Assembly: GCA_035445085.1 (NCBI GenBank)
Contig: DAOMQA010000001.1
Coordinates: 298,876 to 362,875, forward strand
Reading direction: 5' to 3'
Origin: JBDHXE01 sp035445085
GTDB taxonomy: Bacteria; Bacteroidota; Ignavibacteria; Kapaibacteriales; UBA2268
DNA: 64,000 nucleotides
Below are positions 55,601 to 63,508 of the stretch, piece after piece; the stretch's first letter is position 1, and each line of letters begins with the position of its first letter. A program made the position numbers and the translations under genes. The notes beneath the pieces were generated by a model. That model was not told where the DNA came from, did no database searches, and saw only the letters and a program-made list of their open reading frames with translations.

Positions 55601-55840
55601 GATGAAATTAAAATATTCCCTAATCCAGCCAACGATATAATGGAAATATCAAGTAACGAAGGTTTTGATAAGATTACAATTATCGACATACTTGGTAATA
55701 TAGTTGCTGTTATTGATACAGAATTATTAAATAATTACCGTTTAGATGTTAATCAATTTGGCTTAGTATCTGGTACATATTTTATAAAATTGCAACGCCA
55801 AAGTACTACAAAGACACTAAGGTTTAGTATAGTTAGATAA
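52670..55840 (+). CDS. Secreted M6-family metalloprotease with Ig-like repeats and T9SS sorting domain
   Basis: 1056 aa. A signal peptide is followed by a propeptide-like region (TVNQPDGTILNCYATGDEYFNRLHD). The M6 (immune inhibitor A-like) catalytic domain at ~120-480 has the zinc motif H316-E317-M-F-H320-TLGAPD326. A fibronectin-like domain (~510-610) and three Ig-like domains follow (QWFKDG, VKWFKND and IEWYKND motifs). A T9SS type A sorting domain closes the protein (IFPNPANDIM...VSGTYFIKL). It is a surface or released protease. AGGA seven bases before the ATG supports the start, and a strong terminator follows. Confidence 0.92.
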   Translation: MKLLLYYLLIVIITVNISFSAYLSKVPQTVNQPDGTILNCYATGDEYFNRLHDANNYTIIQNEQGWYVYADLLNDNFVATSYIPGKDNPAANGLKSGLIYSPEKLLSFRNKFSTPSKPNITQKNKDGLLSSKNKGVLNNIAIFIRFADESGFTQSTTYFDTPYNAKGQTSVYDYFWTISYNQIQIHTSFYPIPNNNIILSYQDTYPRSYYKKYNATSAPDGYKNDAERTDREMLLIKNALNYVKNQIPANLDVDLDKNGLVDNVAFIVTGSPEGWADLIWPHMWALFQYNETINGARVWDFNFLMANWFDPSVLSHEMFHTLGAPDLYRYSVAGEPVGYWDVMASNLNPPQHPSMYVKYKYGNWIDGIPVIDRSGWYELNPSSNKYGSVIRVNSRNNPDEFYILEYRKDDGKYDKSLPSDGLLVWRINTKVDGNSDGPPDGIYVYRYDGTPSSWGNISQAPFAAEYGRTKMNNYSTNPKPFLSDGSLGGLNLSNVGTLDKTIKFRLNFPPYAPTLVTPANNIAAVGNAPYFEWQKGINADNYTFELSSDISFTTNVYYETGIKNNYITLPIQLDFNKKYYWRVTSNSEYEEPSASSAIWVINTTPIKPVISHISATELLCKDQEMLILVETEGQVMQYQWFKDGILIPGADKPLLTNKNVDFLNSGDFQCRVTNYPGWDTVYSDKIPVYVVTSSDFLRQPTTTSAKLGGKVNFSFKVHINGLPSDNYVDVKWFKNDIQLVDGSRVEGSTTDLLSLVNLQEDDFGANYRVEVTGICGTTIVSDNFTIEKLPDSQTIEIASEVCQNAVATISIDKSYFGNADNTNIEISTVPDNIAYETKGEGQAKVIEINSGVFPDKLILIYSNKEDGSELGKIIYTFNVQHFPVLSKNLPQNLSIEEDEPLLLEVASDNYDNIEWYKNDEHYPSLSGATKLLVSNANDTYNGVWQAKLSNRCGATNSTRCNVTVLKSGTISGISDYTDEIKIFPNPANDIMEISSNEGFDKITIIDILGNIVAVIDTELLNNYRLDVNQFGLVSGTYFIKLQRQSTTKTLRFSIVR

Positions 55841-55861
55841 TTTTAAACAAATTAAATCATC

Positions 55862-55900
55862 AAGAGTTTGTTACATAATTTTGTAGCAAGCTCTTTTTTA
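55862..55900 (+). terminator. Intrinsic terminator after M6 protease gene
   Basis: A 14-base-pair stem with two G-U pairs, AAGAGTTTGTTACA with TGTAGCAAGCTCTT, and loop TAATTT, followed directly by a run of Ts. It starts 22 bases after the stop codon. Confidence 0.88.
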
Positions 55901-56172
55901 TTTATATCAAATTATTCAATAGGGATTAATTTCCAATGAATAGTAGTATAAAAAAAATTGATATAACTTATAACTTTGATTTCCCTTTCAAAATCTCTAA
56001 CGCATAATTTGGGTTGAATCTGATCCCCCAATGATTATTTTGGTTATAAATATTCAATTCATTCTAATAGAATATTATTAGCCAGCAAGCCATTATACTT
56101 ACAACAGAACAAAAAGATTCTAAACATATATATATAAAAGAGATATAGTAATAAAAGCATTATTATTCTTGC

Positions 56173-56189
56173 TTGGCATATAACTTGTA
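56173..56189 (+). promoter_or_regulatory. Sigma-54-like promoter upstream of fliP
   Basis: TTGGCATATAACTTGTA matches the sigma-54 layout TTGGCA-N5-TTGCA except for T in place of C in the -12 GC. The GG and the -12 G are ten bases apart as required. Initiation about 12 bases downstream would leave a short leader before the fliP start. Sigma-54 control of flagellar export genes is established in several phyla. Neither rpoN nor an enhancer-binding protein is in the window. Confidence 0.35.
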
Positions 56190-56214
56190 ATTTTACTTTT
56201 GGATTGAAATTGGA

Positions 56215-56988
56215 TTGTGTAAATTGAATAGATTATATAAAATCTTAGTAATTATTATTATGGTTTTGGGCGCTTACTCCGTTACCTTTTCGCAAGGTAC
56301 AAGCAGTGGACTAAATATTCCCCAAATCAGTGTAAATATGAACCCACAAGGTGGGAACGACTTAGTATTGACTTTACAAATTCTCGCTGTAATGACTATT
56401 CTGACACTTGCGCCATCAATATTAGTGATGATGACAAGTTTTACAAGGATAATAATAGTCTTTCACTTCTTAAGGCAGGCGTTAGGAACAACTACACAGC
56501 CTCCTAATATGCTTTTAACTTCTTTGGCTTTATTTCTTACGTTTTTTGTTATGCAACCAGTGCTCAACGAAGCAAATGAAAAAGGGATTCAACCATATAT
56601 TAAAGAGCAAATCACCCAAGAGCAAGCAGTAGACAGTATAATCGCCCCTTTTAAGCGCTTTATGCTTAAAAGTACACGCGAAGAAGATTTAGCTTTGTTT
56701 GTAAAAATTAGTGGCAAGCCAAAGCCAAATACAATTGATGATATAACGATTTTTGAATTAATTCCTGCATACTCAATCAGCGAATTAAGAGTAGCTTTTC
56801 AGATAGGTTTCATGATATTTATCCCTTTTTTGGTATTGGATATGATAATAGCCTCTACTCTTATGTCCTTAGGTATGTTTTTATTGCCACCTCAATTAAT
56901 ATCATTACCTATCAAGGTCTTGCTTTTTATATTAGTTGACGGTTGGTATTTGGTAATAGACTCATTGATTAAAAGTATATTAAATTAG
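56215..56988 (+). CDS. fliP: Flagellar type III export protein FliP
   Basis: 257 aa. A signal-like N-terminal helix (about 8-25) precedes the FliP core. This has LQILAVMTILTLAPSILVMMTSFTRIIIVFHFLRQALGT, then a periplasmic loop, and a conserved C-terminal pair (ISELRVAFQIGFMIFIPFLVLDMIIASTLMSLGMFLLPP, DGWYLV). FliP pentamers with FliQ and FliR form the export gate. The frame has no ATG before the signal helix, so initiation is probably at TTG 56215 or TTG 56224. It heads the fliP-fliQ-fliR-flhB run. Confidence 0.95.
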   Translation: MCKLNRLYKILVIIIMVLGAYSVTFSQGTSSGLNIPQISVNMNPQGGNDLVLTLQILAVMTILTLAPSILVMMTSFTRIIIVFHFLRQALGTTTQPPNMLLTSLALFLTFFVMQPVLNEANEKGIQPYIKEQITQEQAVDSIIAPFKRFMLKSTREEDLALFVKISGKPKPNTIDDITIFELIPAYSISELRVAFQIGFMIFIPFLVLDMIIASTLMSLGMFLLPPQLISLPIKVLLFILVDGWYLVIDSLIKSILN

Positions 56989-56996
56989 AGGTAAAT

Positions 56997-57260
56997 ATGA
57001 CTGAAGAATTTGTAGTTCAAATAGTAAGAGATGCTTTTTATTATATTATGATAATTGTTGGACCTTTACTTTTAGTATCTTTAGTAATTGGTTTAATAAT
57101 TTCAATATTTCAGGCTGCTACATCAATTTCCGAACAAACATTAACATTTGTTCCTAAGTTAATAGCTGTATTTATTGTTATTGTGCTAATGCTACCCTAT
57201 ATGATAGGAGCAATGAAAACCTTTACGATAGAGATATTTAATATTATTGCTGGTATGTAA
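56997..57260 (+). CDS. fliQ: Flagellar export protein FliQ
   Basis: 87 aa with two membrane helices. FVVQIVRDAFYYIMIIVGPLLLVSLVIGLIISIFQAATSISEQTLTFVPKLIAVF is the typical FliQ sequence. Four copies join FliP and FliR in the export gate. An AGAGGT site precedes the ATG, 8 bases after fliP ends. Its stop overlaps the fliR start by one base (TAATG). Confidence 0.96.
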   Translation: MTEEFVVQIVRDAFYYIMIIVGPLLLVSLVIGLIISIFQAATSISEQTLTFVPKLIAVFIVIVLMLPYMIGAMKTFTIEIFNIIAGM

Positions 57261-58060
57261 TGAACCCTGATGCAGGCACTATAAGTATACTATATACCAA
57301 GTTTATGATTGGTATTTTAATTTTTGTACGTATCAGCGGAATGTTTCTTACAGCACCTTTTTTTAAAAGTATAGCTATTATGCCTCAAATAAAAGTATTT
57401 TTAGCTGCTTTAATAGCTGTCTCTATGACCGATGCTTATTGGCAATCTCAGCCTACATTTGATTTTCATTTATGGTCTTTAGTCTTTTATGTATTTAAAG
57501 AATTTACTGTTGGAGCTATCATAGGCTTTTCAGCCAACATGGTGTTCCACTCTGCCCGCATGGCAGGTGGACTTATAGATTTTGAAATGGGCTTTCAGGC
57601 AGCATCTGTCTTCGATCCTGCTTCCAATAACCCAACTTTGATAGGTGAATTAAAAGACTTAATAGCGCTAATGATGTTTCTTATTATCAATGGTCATCAT
57701 CAGCTAATAGAAGTTGTTTACGCTAGTATTCGAGCTGTACCCCTAACTACCTTTGCCTTTTCGGAACCTACTTATTTACTTTTGATTAAATATATTACTA
57801 CAGTGTTTATATTAGCCATCAAGATAGCGGCACCCGTTTTAATAGCACTATTTAGCACAAACTTAGCTTTAGCACTGTTGGCAAGAGTGGCACCGCAGAC
57901 CAATATTTTTATTGTCAGCTTTCAATTAAAAGTAGCTGTAGGGTTACTTATGCTTTTTGTAAGTGTACCTTTATTGGTATACGTAATTAAATGGGCATTA
58001 GGTAGCATGCAAGAGCAAAGCATGCAAATGATAATGACCTTGTATCCTCCGAGGGTATAA
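57260..58060 (+). CDS. fliR: Flagellar export protein FliR
   Basis: 266 aa with about six hydrophobic segments. It has FVRISGMFLTAPFFKSIAIMPQIKVFLAALIA, FKEFTVGAIIGFSANMVFHSARMAGGLIDFEMGFQAASVFDP and LALLARVAPQTNIFIVSFQLKVAVGLLML, all FliR hallmarks. One copy completes the FliP5Q4R1 gate. It is translationally coupled to fliQ by a one-base overlap and followed by flhB after two bases. Confidence 0.96.
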   Translation: MNPDAGTISILYTKFMIGILIFVRISGMFLTAPFFKSIAIMPQIKVFLAALIAVSMTDAYWQSQPTFDFHLWSLVFYVFKEFTVGAIIGFSANMVFHSARMAGGLIDFEMGFQAASVFDPASNNPTLIGELKDLIALMMFLIINGHHQLIEVVYASIRAVPLTTFAFSEPTYLLLIKYITTVFILAIKIAAPVLIALFSTNLALALLARVAPQTNIFIVSFQLKVAVGLLMLFVSVPLLVYVIKWALGSMQEQSMQMIMTLYPPRV

Positions 58061-58062
58061 AG

Positions 58063-59151
58063 ATGGCAGAAAATCAAGACGGACAAGAAAAAACCGAGCA
58101 AGCAACCCCCAAACGGCTGACCGATGCACGCGATAAAGGACAAGTATCAAAAAGTGTCGATGTAACTACTGCTGGCATATTATTATTAGGTGGTATGACG
58201 CTCTTTATGTTTGGGAAGCCGTTTATGTCTAATTTTCAAGATTTTATGAAGGAAGTTTTGCGTAATTCAGCAAGCATTTCGATAACGGAAGCAAATATTC
58301 AATTCCTTTTTGGTAAATTAATGACAACAATGGCTGTATTAATCCTGCCAATAATTGGCATAATTACAGTAATTGCATTTTTGGGCGAGGTATCTCAAGT
58401 AGGCTTTAGGATAGCAAATAAGAAGTTTACTGAAGGATTGAATTTTAAGCAAATTTTTAATCCATTTAGTGGAATGAAAAGGCTATTCCTATCTAAAAAT
58501 TCTTTATTTGAATTAGCAAAAAATCTATTGAAGGTTATAATTTTAGGCTTAGTTGTTTGGTCTGTGCTTTACGACAAAGATGTAATGCTGCTATCGTTAA
58601 TGGAACGTCCCTTTTTTGAAGTTGGTAGATTTATGACCGATATCGCTTTCGAAATGCTTTGGAAAGTAGGTATAGTTTATATTGCCATAGCTTTAGCTGA
58701 TTTTTATTATCAGAGATGGCAATTTAAAGATAATATGAAAATGACCAAAAAAGAAATAAAAGACGAGAATAAGCAATCTGAAGGCGATCCGCATATTAAA
58801 AGTAGATTGCGTTCTCAAATGAGGAATAGAATTAGAAAATTGATGCTCAAAAATGTACAGACAGCAGATGTAATAGTTACTAATCCAACGCACTTTGCGG
58901 TAGCACTTTCTTATAAATCTGGTGTGAATAGCGCTCCTATTGTAGTAGCAAAAGGTGTAGATTTTTTAGCACAGAAAATTAAAATGATTGGCTATGAACA
59001 TGATATTCCTATAGTCGAAAACCCACCTTTAGCACGTGAATTATACAAAATAGTTGAAGTAGACCAAGAAATACCAGAAAATTTATTCAAGGCAGTTGCC
59101 GAAGTGCTTGCATATGTATATTCTCTCAAAAGAAACAAGTATAATTTTTAA
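58063..59151 (+). CDS. flhB: Flagellar export switch protein FlhB
   Basis: 362 aa. An N-terminal basic stretch with QDGQEKTEQATPKRLTDARDKGQVSKSVDV leads into four membrane helices. The cytoplasmic domain carries the autocleavage motif N274-P275-T276-H277, then the HFAVALSY strand, AKGVDFLAQKIK and VENPPLARELYK. Cleavage between Asn and Pro is linked to the change from rod/hook to filament export. It ends the fliPQR-flhB set; flhA is not in the window. Confidence 0.97.
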   Translation: MAENQDGQEKTEQATPKRLTDARDKGQVSKSVDVTTAGILLLGGMTLFMFGKPFMSNFQDFMKEVLRNSASISITEANIQFLFGKLMTTMAVLILPIIGIITVIAFLGEVSQVGFRIANKKFTEGLNFKQIFNPFSGMKRLFLSKNSLFELAKNLLKVIILGLVVWSVLYDKDVMLLSLMERPFFEVGRFMTDIAFEMLWKVGIVYIAIALADFYYQRWQFKDNMKMTKKEIKDENKQSEGDPHIKSRLRSQMRNRIRKLMLKNVQTADVIVTNPTHFAVALSYKSGVNSAPIVVAKGVDFLAQKIKMIGYEHDIPIVENPPLARELYKIVEVDQEIPENLFKAVAEVLAYVYSLKRNKYNF

Positions 59152-59211
59152 AATAAATGACTTTTAAAATAGTTACCTTTGCTATTTCATTTATTAATTT
59201 TCATAAAAAGT

Positions 59212-59826
59212 ATGAATTGGATAAAAAAGATTTATGATTGGGTGTTAGATTGGGAAAAAAGCCCGTATAGTAAGAGTGCTTTATTTTTACTTGCCTTTAT
59301 AGAGTCTATCTTCTTTCCTGTGCCTCCCGATGTGCTCCTAATAGCTTTATCTTTAGGGAATGCAAAAAAAGCTATGAAATTCGCTGCTATTTGTACTCTT
59401 GGTTCAGTATCGGGTGCAATGATAGGCTATGCAATGGGGCATTATAGTTGGCTTACTTCTTCTGGTGAATTTACTAGCTTTGCTAACTTCTTCTTTAATA
59501 ATATACCTGGCTTTACTCACGAACTATATTACAGCATTAAAGAAATGTTTGAAAAATGGAATTTTTGGGTAATATTTACGGCTGGTTTCACTCCTATACC
59601 TTATAAGGTGTTTACAGTTACAGCTGGTGTATTTAGTGTAAATTTCTTTATGTTTGTTATTGCTTCTATTATCAGTAGAGCGGGACGTTTCTTTTTAGTA
59701 GCCTTTTTAATTTGGAAATTTGGTCCAAGTATTAAGAGTTTTATTGATAAGTATTTTAATATACTTGCTTTAGCATTTACTATTTTATTGATTGGTGGCT
59801 TTGTAGTTATACAATATGCTCTATAA
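59212..59826 (+). CDS. VTT/DedA-like membrane protein (YqaA type)
   Basis: About 204 aa with roughly five hydrophobic helices. It has WEKSPYSKSALFLLAFIESIFFPVPPDVLLIALSL, the glycine-rich GSVSGAMIGYAMGHY, and the amphipathic-loop motif FTPIPYKVFTVTAGV followed by ISRAGRFFLVAFLI, diagnostic of SNARE-associated/VTT proteins. Relatives are implicated in flipping of polyprenyl or phospholipids and in membrane homeostasis. The ATG at 59212 avoids a spurious hydrophobic extension. It is not obviously tied to the flagellar genes upstream. Confidence 0.85.
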   Translation: MNWIKKIYDWVLDWEKSPYSKSALFLLAFIESIFFPVPPDVLLIALSLGNAKKAMKFAAICTLGSVSGAMIGYAMGHYSWLTSSGEFTSFANFFFNNIPGFTHELYYSIKEMFEKWNFWVIFTAGFTPIPYKVFTVTAGVFSVNFFMFVIASIISRAGRFFLVAFLIWKFGPSIKSFIDKYFNILALAFTILLIGGFVVIQYAL

Positions 59827-59850
59827 TATATATCTATACTTTCTTAATTA

Positions 59851-59896
59851 AATAAAAGAGATTAGCTAATTTAATAGTTAATCTCTTTTATTTGTA
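59851..59896. terminator. Bidirectional intrinsic terminator
   Basis: AATAAAAGAGATTA pairs perfectly with TAATCTCTTTTATT around a 14-base internal loop that can pair further. It lies between the convergent VTT and VIT1-like genes, and T-runs are built into both stem ends. Confidence 0.82.
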
Positions 59897-59927
59897 ATTT
59901 TTCACAAAAACAGCATCTTTCTACACC

Positions 59928-60632
59928 TCAATGGATGTTAACACCAAACAAGTACCCGACTAATGCAGATAACCCCATTGCTATTGTTCCCCAAATAGCA
60001 ATCCTCAATATAGCGTTTCTAACTTTAGCGCCGCCAGCCTTAGCTGATATTATACCTAAGATAATCAAAAACACAATCGTAAGTCCATATAAATAGTATT
60101 CCATATTATTTAATGGAGCTATTAATACTACTAATAATGGTAAAATCCCTCCTGCTGTAAAAGCCGCTCCTGAAGCTAAGCCTGCTTGAATTGGATTTGC
60201 TTGGCTTATTTCATTTATTCCTAACTCATCGCGTACGTGCGCAGCTAAAGCGTCTTTTTCTGTTAGTTCAATAGCTACTTGCATCGCAGTTTTACTTGAT
60301 AGCCCTCTTCTTTCATATATTTGTGCTAATAACTTTAGCTCTAGGTCAGGCATATCTTCTAATTCTCTTGCTTCTCTTTCAATATCAGCATTCTCAATAT
60401 CTGTTTGCGAACTTACCGACACGTATTCGCCTGCTGCCATAGATAAGGCACCTGCTACAAGCCCTGCAAGAGTGGCTAAAATAACTGCCTCTCTACTGAG
60501 ACTTGCGGCAGTTATACCGATTGCTAGACTCGAAATAGAAATGATACCATCATTAGCTCCTAAGACTGCTGCCCTTAACCAATTACTTCTATGTATATAA
60601 TGTTTTTCTAAATAATTATCTATAGTTACCAT
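59928..60632 (-). CDS. VIT1/CCC1-family iron or manganese transporter
   Basis: About 234 aa. HRSNWLRAAVLGANDGIISISSLAIGITAA is the VIT first helix with its conserved Asp-Gly. AGLVAGALSMAAGEYVSVSSQTDIENADIERE is the second helix leading to the metal-binding domain. That helical domain carries several Glu (LEDMPDLELKLLAQIYERRGL). Three C-terminal helices follow, one with PLLVVL. The family exchanges protons for Fe2+ or Mn2+, usually in detoxification. The start at 60632 gives the usual short soluble N-terminus. Confidence 0.92.
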   Translation of the reverse strand: MVTIDNYLEKHYIHRSNWLRAAVLGANDGIISISSLAIGITAASLSREAVILATLAGLVAGALSMAAGEYVSVSSQTDIENADIEREARELEDMPDLELKLLAQIYERRGLSSKTAMQVAIELTEKDALAAHVRDELGINEISQANPIQAGLASGAAFTAGGILPLLVVLIAPLNNMEYYLYGLTIVFLIILGIISAKAGGAKVRNAILRIAIWGTIAMGLSALVGYLFGVNIH

Positions 60633-60808
60633 ACTATTGCCAAAAGTGAGATTGATGTAGACGAAATTTAATTTTAAAAAAGTGTAAAAAAATAGCAACC
60701 TACTTAGGCATATCTAAAAATGAAAATACTTGTATATACCGAACGTCAGTAATGATGAGCTCAGTTAATTCTGACATAGTTCTCAAAAGATAATAATGAG
60801 GCAATAAA

Positions 60809-62074
60809 ATGAATTCAAAACAAACTATAATAGTTGTTGGTGGGGGATTTGCAGGTCTTAATTTTGTGAGAGAATTAGATGAGAATCTTTTTAATATTAT
60901 TTTGATAGACAAAGTAAATCACCATCAATTTCAACCATTATTTTATCAGGTAGCTACTTCACAATTAGAACCGTCTAGTATCTCTTTTCCATTTAGACAT
61001 ATTTTACGAAAAAAGAGAAACGTACAAATACGCTTGGCAGAGACTTTAGAAATCGTTCCAGAGCATAACACAATTATAACTACAATAGGCGAATTTCATT
61101 ATGACTATTTAGTATTAGCGTTAGGGTGTAAAACCAACTTTTTTGGTAACTCAAGTATTGAAAAATATGCTCTTACCCTCAAAACGACTTACGATGCAAT
61201 CACAATACGTAATCACATTCTACAAACTTTTGAAAATATCATTTCTGCAAATAAAGATGACAAAGAAGCATTATTAAATTTAGTTATTGTAGGTGCAGGA
61301 CCAACGGGTGTAGAATTAGCAGGCGCCTTTGCTGAAATTAAGCGTAATATCTTACCTAAGGATTACCCACGAATTGACTTCTCAAAATTTAAAATTATTC
61401 TGGTAGAAGGTAGTAAAAACACTTTAAATAATATGAGTAGCTTAGCTAAAAGTACTTCGCGTAAATACTTAGAAAAGATGGGTATCGAGATACGAACCGA
61501 GTTATTTGTAACTAATTATGATGGTAATATCTTGCAATTAAGCGATGGGACAACTTTACAAACAGATAACTTAATCTGGGCTGCAGGAGTAACGGCAAAT
61601 ACTATTCAAGGTATTCCAGATACTCATTATGTTGGAGGGCACCGCTTACAGGTTGATAGGCATAATAAAATAATAGGTCTTCAGAATATATATGCAATTG
61701 GCGATATTGCATATATGCAAACAAATAAATACCCCAATGGTCATCCACAATTAGCAAACGTTGCTATAAATCAAGCTAAAACATTAGCGAATAACCTAAA
61801 AAGGAAACTACACGGCAAAGACCAAGTAGAATATGAATACGTTGATTTGGGTTCAATGGCAACTATTGGTAGGAATAAAGCAGTTGTAGACTTACCATTT
61901 GTTAAATTCAAAGGAATATTTGCTTGGTCAATATGGATGTTTTTACACCTTATGCTAATTTTGAGCGTTCGGAATAAGTTGATTATTTTTATCAATTGGG
62001 CTTGGGCGTATTTTTCAAAAAATACGGCTTTGAGGCTTATTTTAAAAGATAATAAACATAGAAACAGCGATTAA
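60809..62074 (+). CDS. ndh: NADH:quinone oxidoreductase type II (NDH-2)
   Basis: 421 aa, FAD/NAD two-dinucleotide-fold enzyme. It has VVGGGFAGLNFVREL, HHQFQPLFYQVAT, the second GxGxxG in VIVGAGPTGVELAGAFAE, LIWAAGVTANTIQG and NIYAIGDIAY. The C-terminal part ends in a hydrophobic segment (GIFAWSIWMFLHLMLI) that attaches the enzyme to the membrane. It oxidises NADH and reduces quinone without proton pumping. A GAGG site lies before the ATG. It is divergent from the VIT1 gene. Confidence 0.93.
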   Translation: MNSKQTIIVVGGGFAGLNFVRELDENLFNIILIDKVNHHQFQPLFYQVATSQLEPSSISFPFRHILRKKRNVQIRLAETLEIVPEHNTIITTIGEFHYDYLVLALGCKTNFFGNSSIEKYALTLKTTYDAITIRNHILQTFENIISANKDDKEALLNLVIVGAGPTGVELAGAFAEIKRNILPKDYPRIDFSKFKIILVEGSKNTLNNMSSLAKSTSRKYLEKMGIEIRTELFVTNYDGNILQLSDGTTLQTDNLIWAAGVTANTIQGIPDTHYVGGHRLQVDRHNKIIGLQNIYAIGDIAYMQTNKYPNGHPQLANVAINQAKTLANNLKRKLHGKDQVEYEYVDLGSMATIGRNKAVVDLPFVKFKGIFAWSIWMFLHLMLILSVRNKLIIFINWAWAYFSKNTALRLILKDNKHRNSD

Positions 62075-62157
62075 AGCAGTCGCTTGCTTTAATCGTAATA
62101 TTATATTACATTTACATTTTATTATTATGAATTTTTAAAGAAATATTGGAGATAGGA

Positions 62158-62574
62158 ATGATTTGGCGAACACCTATAAACTTAGATGAGATGAACAGCG
62201 CACCCGAATATATTGGTACTTTTTTAGGTATAAAATTTACAGAATGGACCGATGATAGCCTAACCGCTACAATGCCTTATAGCAATAAAACAAGGCAACC
62301 TTGGAGTATAATGCATGGTGGTGCTTCGGTTGTTTTGGCAGAAACGGTCGGTAGCTATGCGAGCAGTTTAATCATTGATCCAGACAAGTACTTAGCCGTA
62401 GGATTAGAAGTAAATGCTAATCACATAAGACCAGTAACTTCTGGTTTAGTCAAAGCAGTAGGTATTCCTATACATTTGGGCAAAAAGACCCATATTTGGG
62501 ATATTAAATTATATAATGAAGCAGGAAAAATAACTTGTATAAGTAGGCTTACTGTGGCAATAGTAGATAAATAG
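62158..62574 (+). CDS. Hotdog-fold thioesterase (PaaI/MenI type)
   Basis: About 138 aa. The hotdog core has the helix motif SIMHGGASVVLAETVGSYASSL and VGLEVNANHIRPVTSG, matching small PaaI-like thioesterases (HGG...E catalytic pattern). Members hydrolyse aryl- or 1,4-dihydroxy-2-naphthoyl-CoA. The latter would fit menaquinone synthesis next to NDH-2, but this is only suggestive. ATG 62158 is preceded by GGAGATAGGA, making it the better start than the upstream TTG. Confidence 0.88.
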   Translation: MIWRTPINLDEMNSAPEYIGTFLGIKFTEWTDDSLTATMPYSNKTRQPWSIMHGGASVVLAETVGSYASSLIIDPDKYLAVGLEVNANHIRPVTSGLVKAVGIPIHLGKKTHIWDIKLYNEAGKITCISRLTVAIVDK

Positions 62575-62637
62575 TATTTCATTAAACGACCTTATTTAAT
62601 ATTTGCTTCATCATATAAAAGTATTTTATTAGTTTGA

Positions 62638-62690
62638 AACAAGGTTTATTTTGTATCGTAACAATATAAAATAAACCTTGTTAATTTTTA
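62638..62690 (+). terminator. Terminator after thioesterase gene
   Basis: A perfect 15-base inverted repeat, AACAAGGTTTATTTT and its complement, with a 15-base loop, followed by AATTTTTA. It lies between the hotdog thioesterase and alpha/beta hydrolase genes and marks separate transcription of the two. Confidence 0.82.
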
Positions 62691-62705
62691 TACGAATATG
62701 TAAAT

Positions 62706-63485
62706 ATGAGTCATTTAAAAACGATTAAAAGCTATAACTTAGTTAATGAAATTAATATGTATTACGAAATACATGGTGAAGGTAAACCTTTAGTATTGCT
62801 ACACGGCGGAGCTTCTACTATTCAAACTAGCTTTGGAAGAATTATCCCATTGCTCTCACAAACTAGAAAGCTGATTTGTATTGAATTGCAAGCACACGGT
62901 AGAACAGAAGATAGAGATGCAGAGCTTTCATTCGAGCAAGACGCTAAGGATGTAGCCGAACTTTTGAAACTACTACAAATACCAATAGCAGATATATTTG
63001 GCTTTAGTAATGGAGGCAACACTGCAATCCAATTAGCAATTAATCATCAGCATATCTGCAATAAAGTTATCGCAGCCTCAATTTTACTTAAAAGAAATGA
63101 TGCCTTTGATGGATTTTGGGAATTTATGGAGAACGGCACATTTGAACAAATGCCCCAGCAATATAAAGACGCATACCGTGAATTAAACTCCAATGATGAT
63201 AAACTACTCAATATGTATCAGAAATGTGCTAATCGTATGCTAAATTTTAAAGACGTTCCTGATGAACAGTTGGCTAGTATTAGCTGTAATGTACTTTTAA
63301 TAAATGCAAGCAACGATGTATCGACAAATGAAAGTATAGCTAATGTGTCTCGAATAATACCAAAGTGTAGTTTGCAAATATTGCCTGGCGGTCATGGAGA
63401 ATATATGGGAGAAATTACAACATTAGGCGATAACCACAAAGATTTTACAGATTTTATAGAACATATTAATAATTTTCTAAATTAG
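62706..63485 (+). CDS. Alpha/beta-fold hydrolase
   Basis: 259 aa. The oxyanion-hole motif is LVLLHGGAST, the nucleophile elbow is GFSNGG (Ser), and the acid is probably in NASNDVSTNES. The catalytic His is in PGGHGEYMGE. A short helical cap at ~125-190 follows the elbow. The HGRTED motif is common in the general hydrolase group. The substrate cannot be assigned. It is followed by a VOC protein after 23 bases. Confidence 0.88.
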   Translation: MSHLKTIKSYNLVNEINMYYEIHGEGKPLVLLHGGASTIQTSFGRIIPLLSQTRKLICIELQAHGRTEDRDAELSFEQDAKDVAELLKLLQIPIADIFGFSNGGNTAIQLAINHQHICNKVIAASILLKRNDAFDGFWEFMENGTFEQMPQQYKDAYRELNSNDDKLLNMYQKCANRMLNFKDVPDEQLASISCNVLLINASNDVSTNESIANVSRIIPKCSLQILPGGHGEYMGEITTLGDNHKDFTDFIEHINNFLN

Positions 63486-63508
63486 TTTTATAAATTTTAA
63501 GAGCAGAT

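Larger units (their letters stand above)
55841..56214. other. Intergenic region of about 370 bases upstream of the flagellar export genes
   Basis: It contains the terminator of the M6 protease gene at its left end and a sigma-54-like promoter at its right end. Between them (about 55905-56170) no convincing gene is seen. A 23-codon frame at 55936-56007 has only a distant AGGGA and no other support. Confidence 0.5.

Noticed and set aside
55936..56007. 23-codon frame between the M6 protease and fliP
   Set aside because: The AGGGA is too far from the ATG and the peptide has no features; chance frames of this size are expected.
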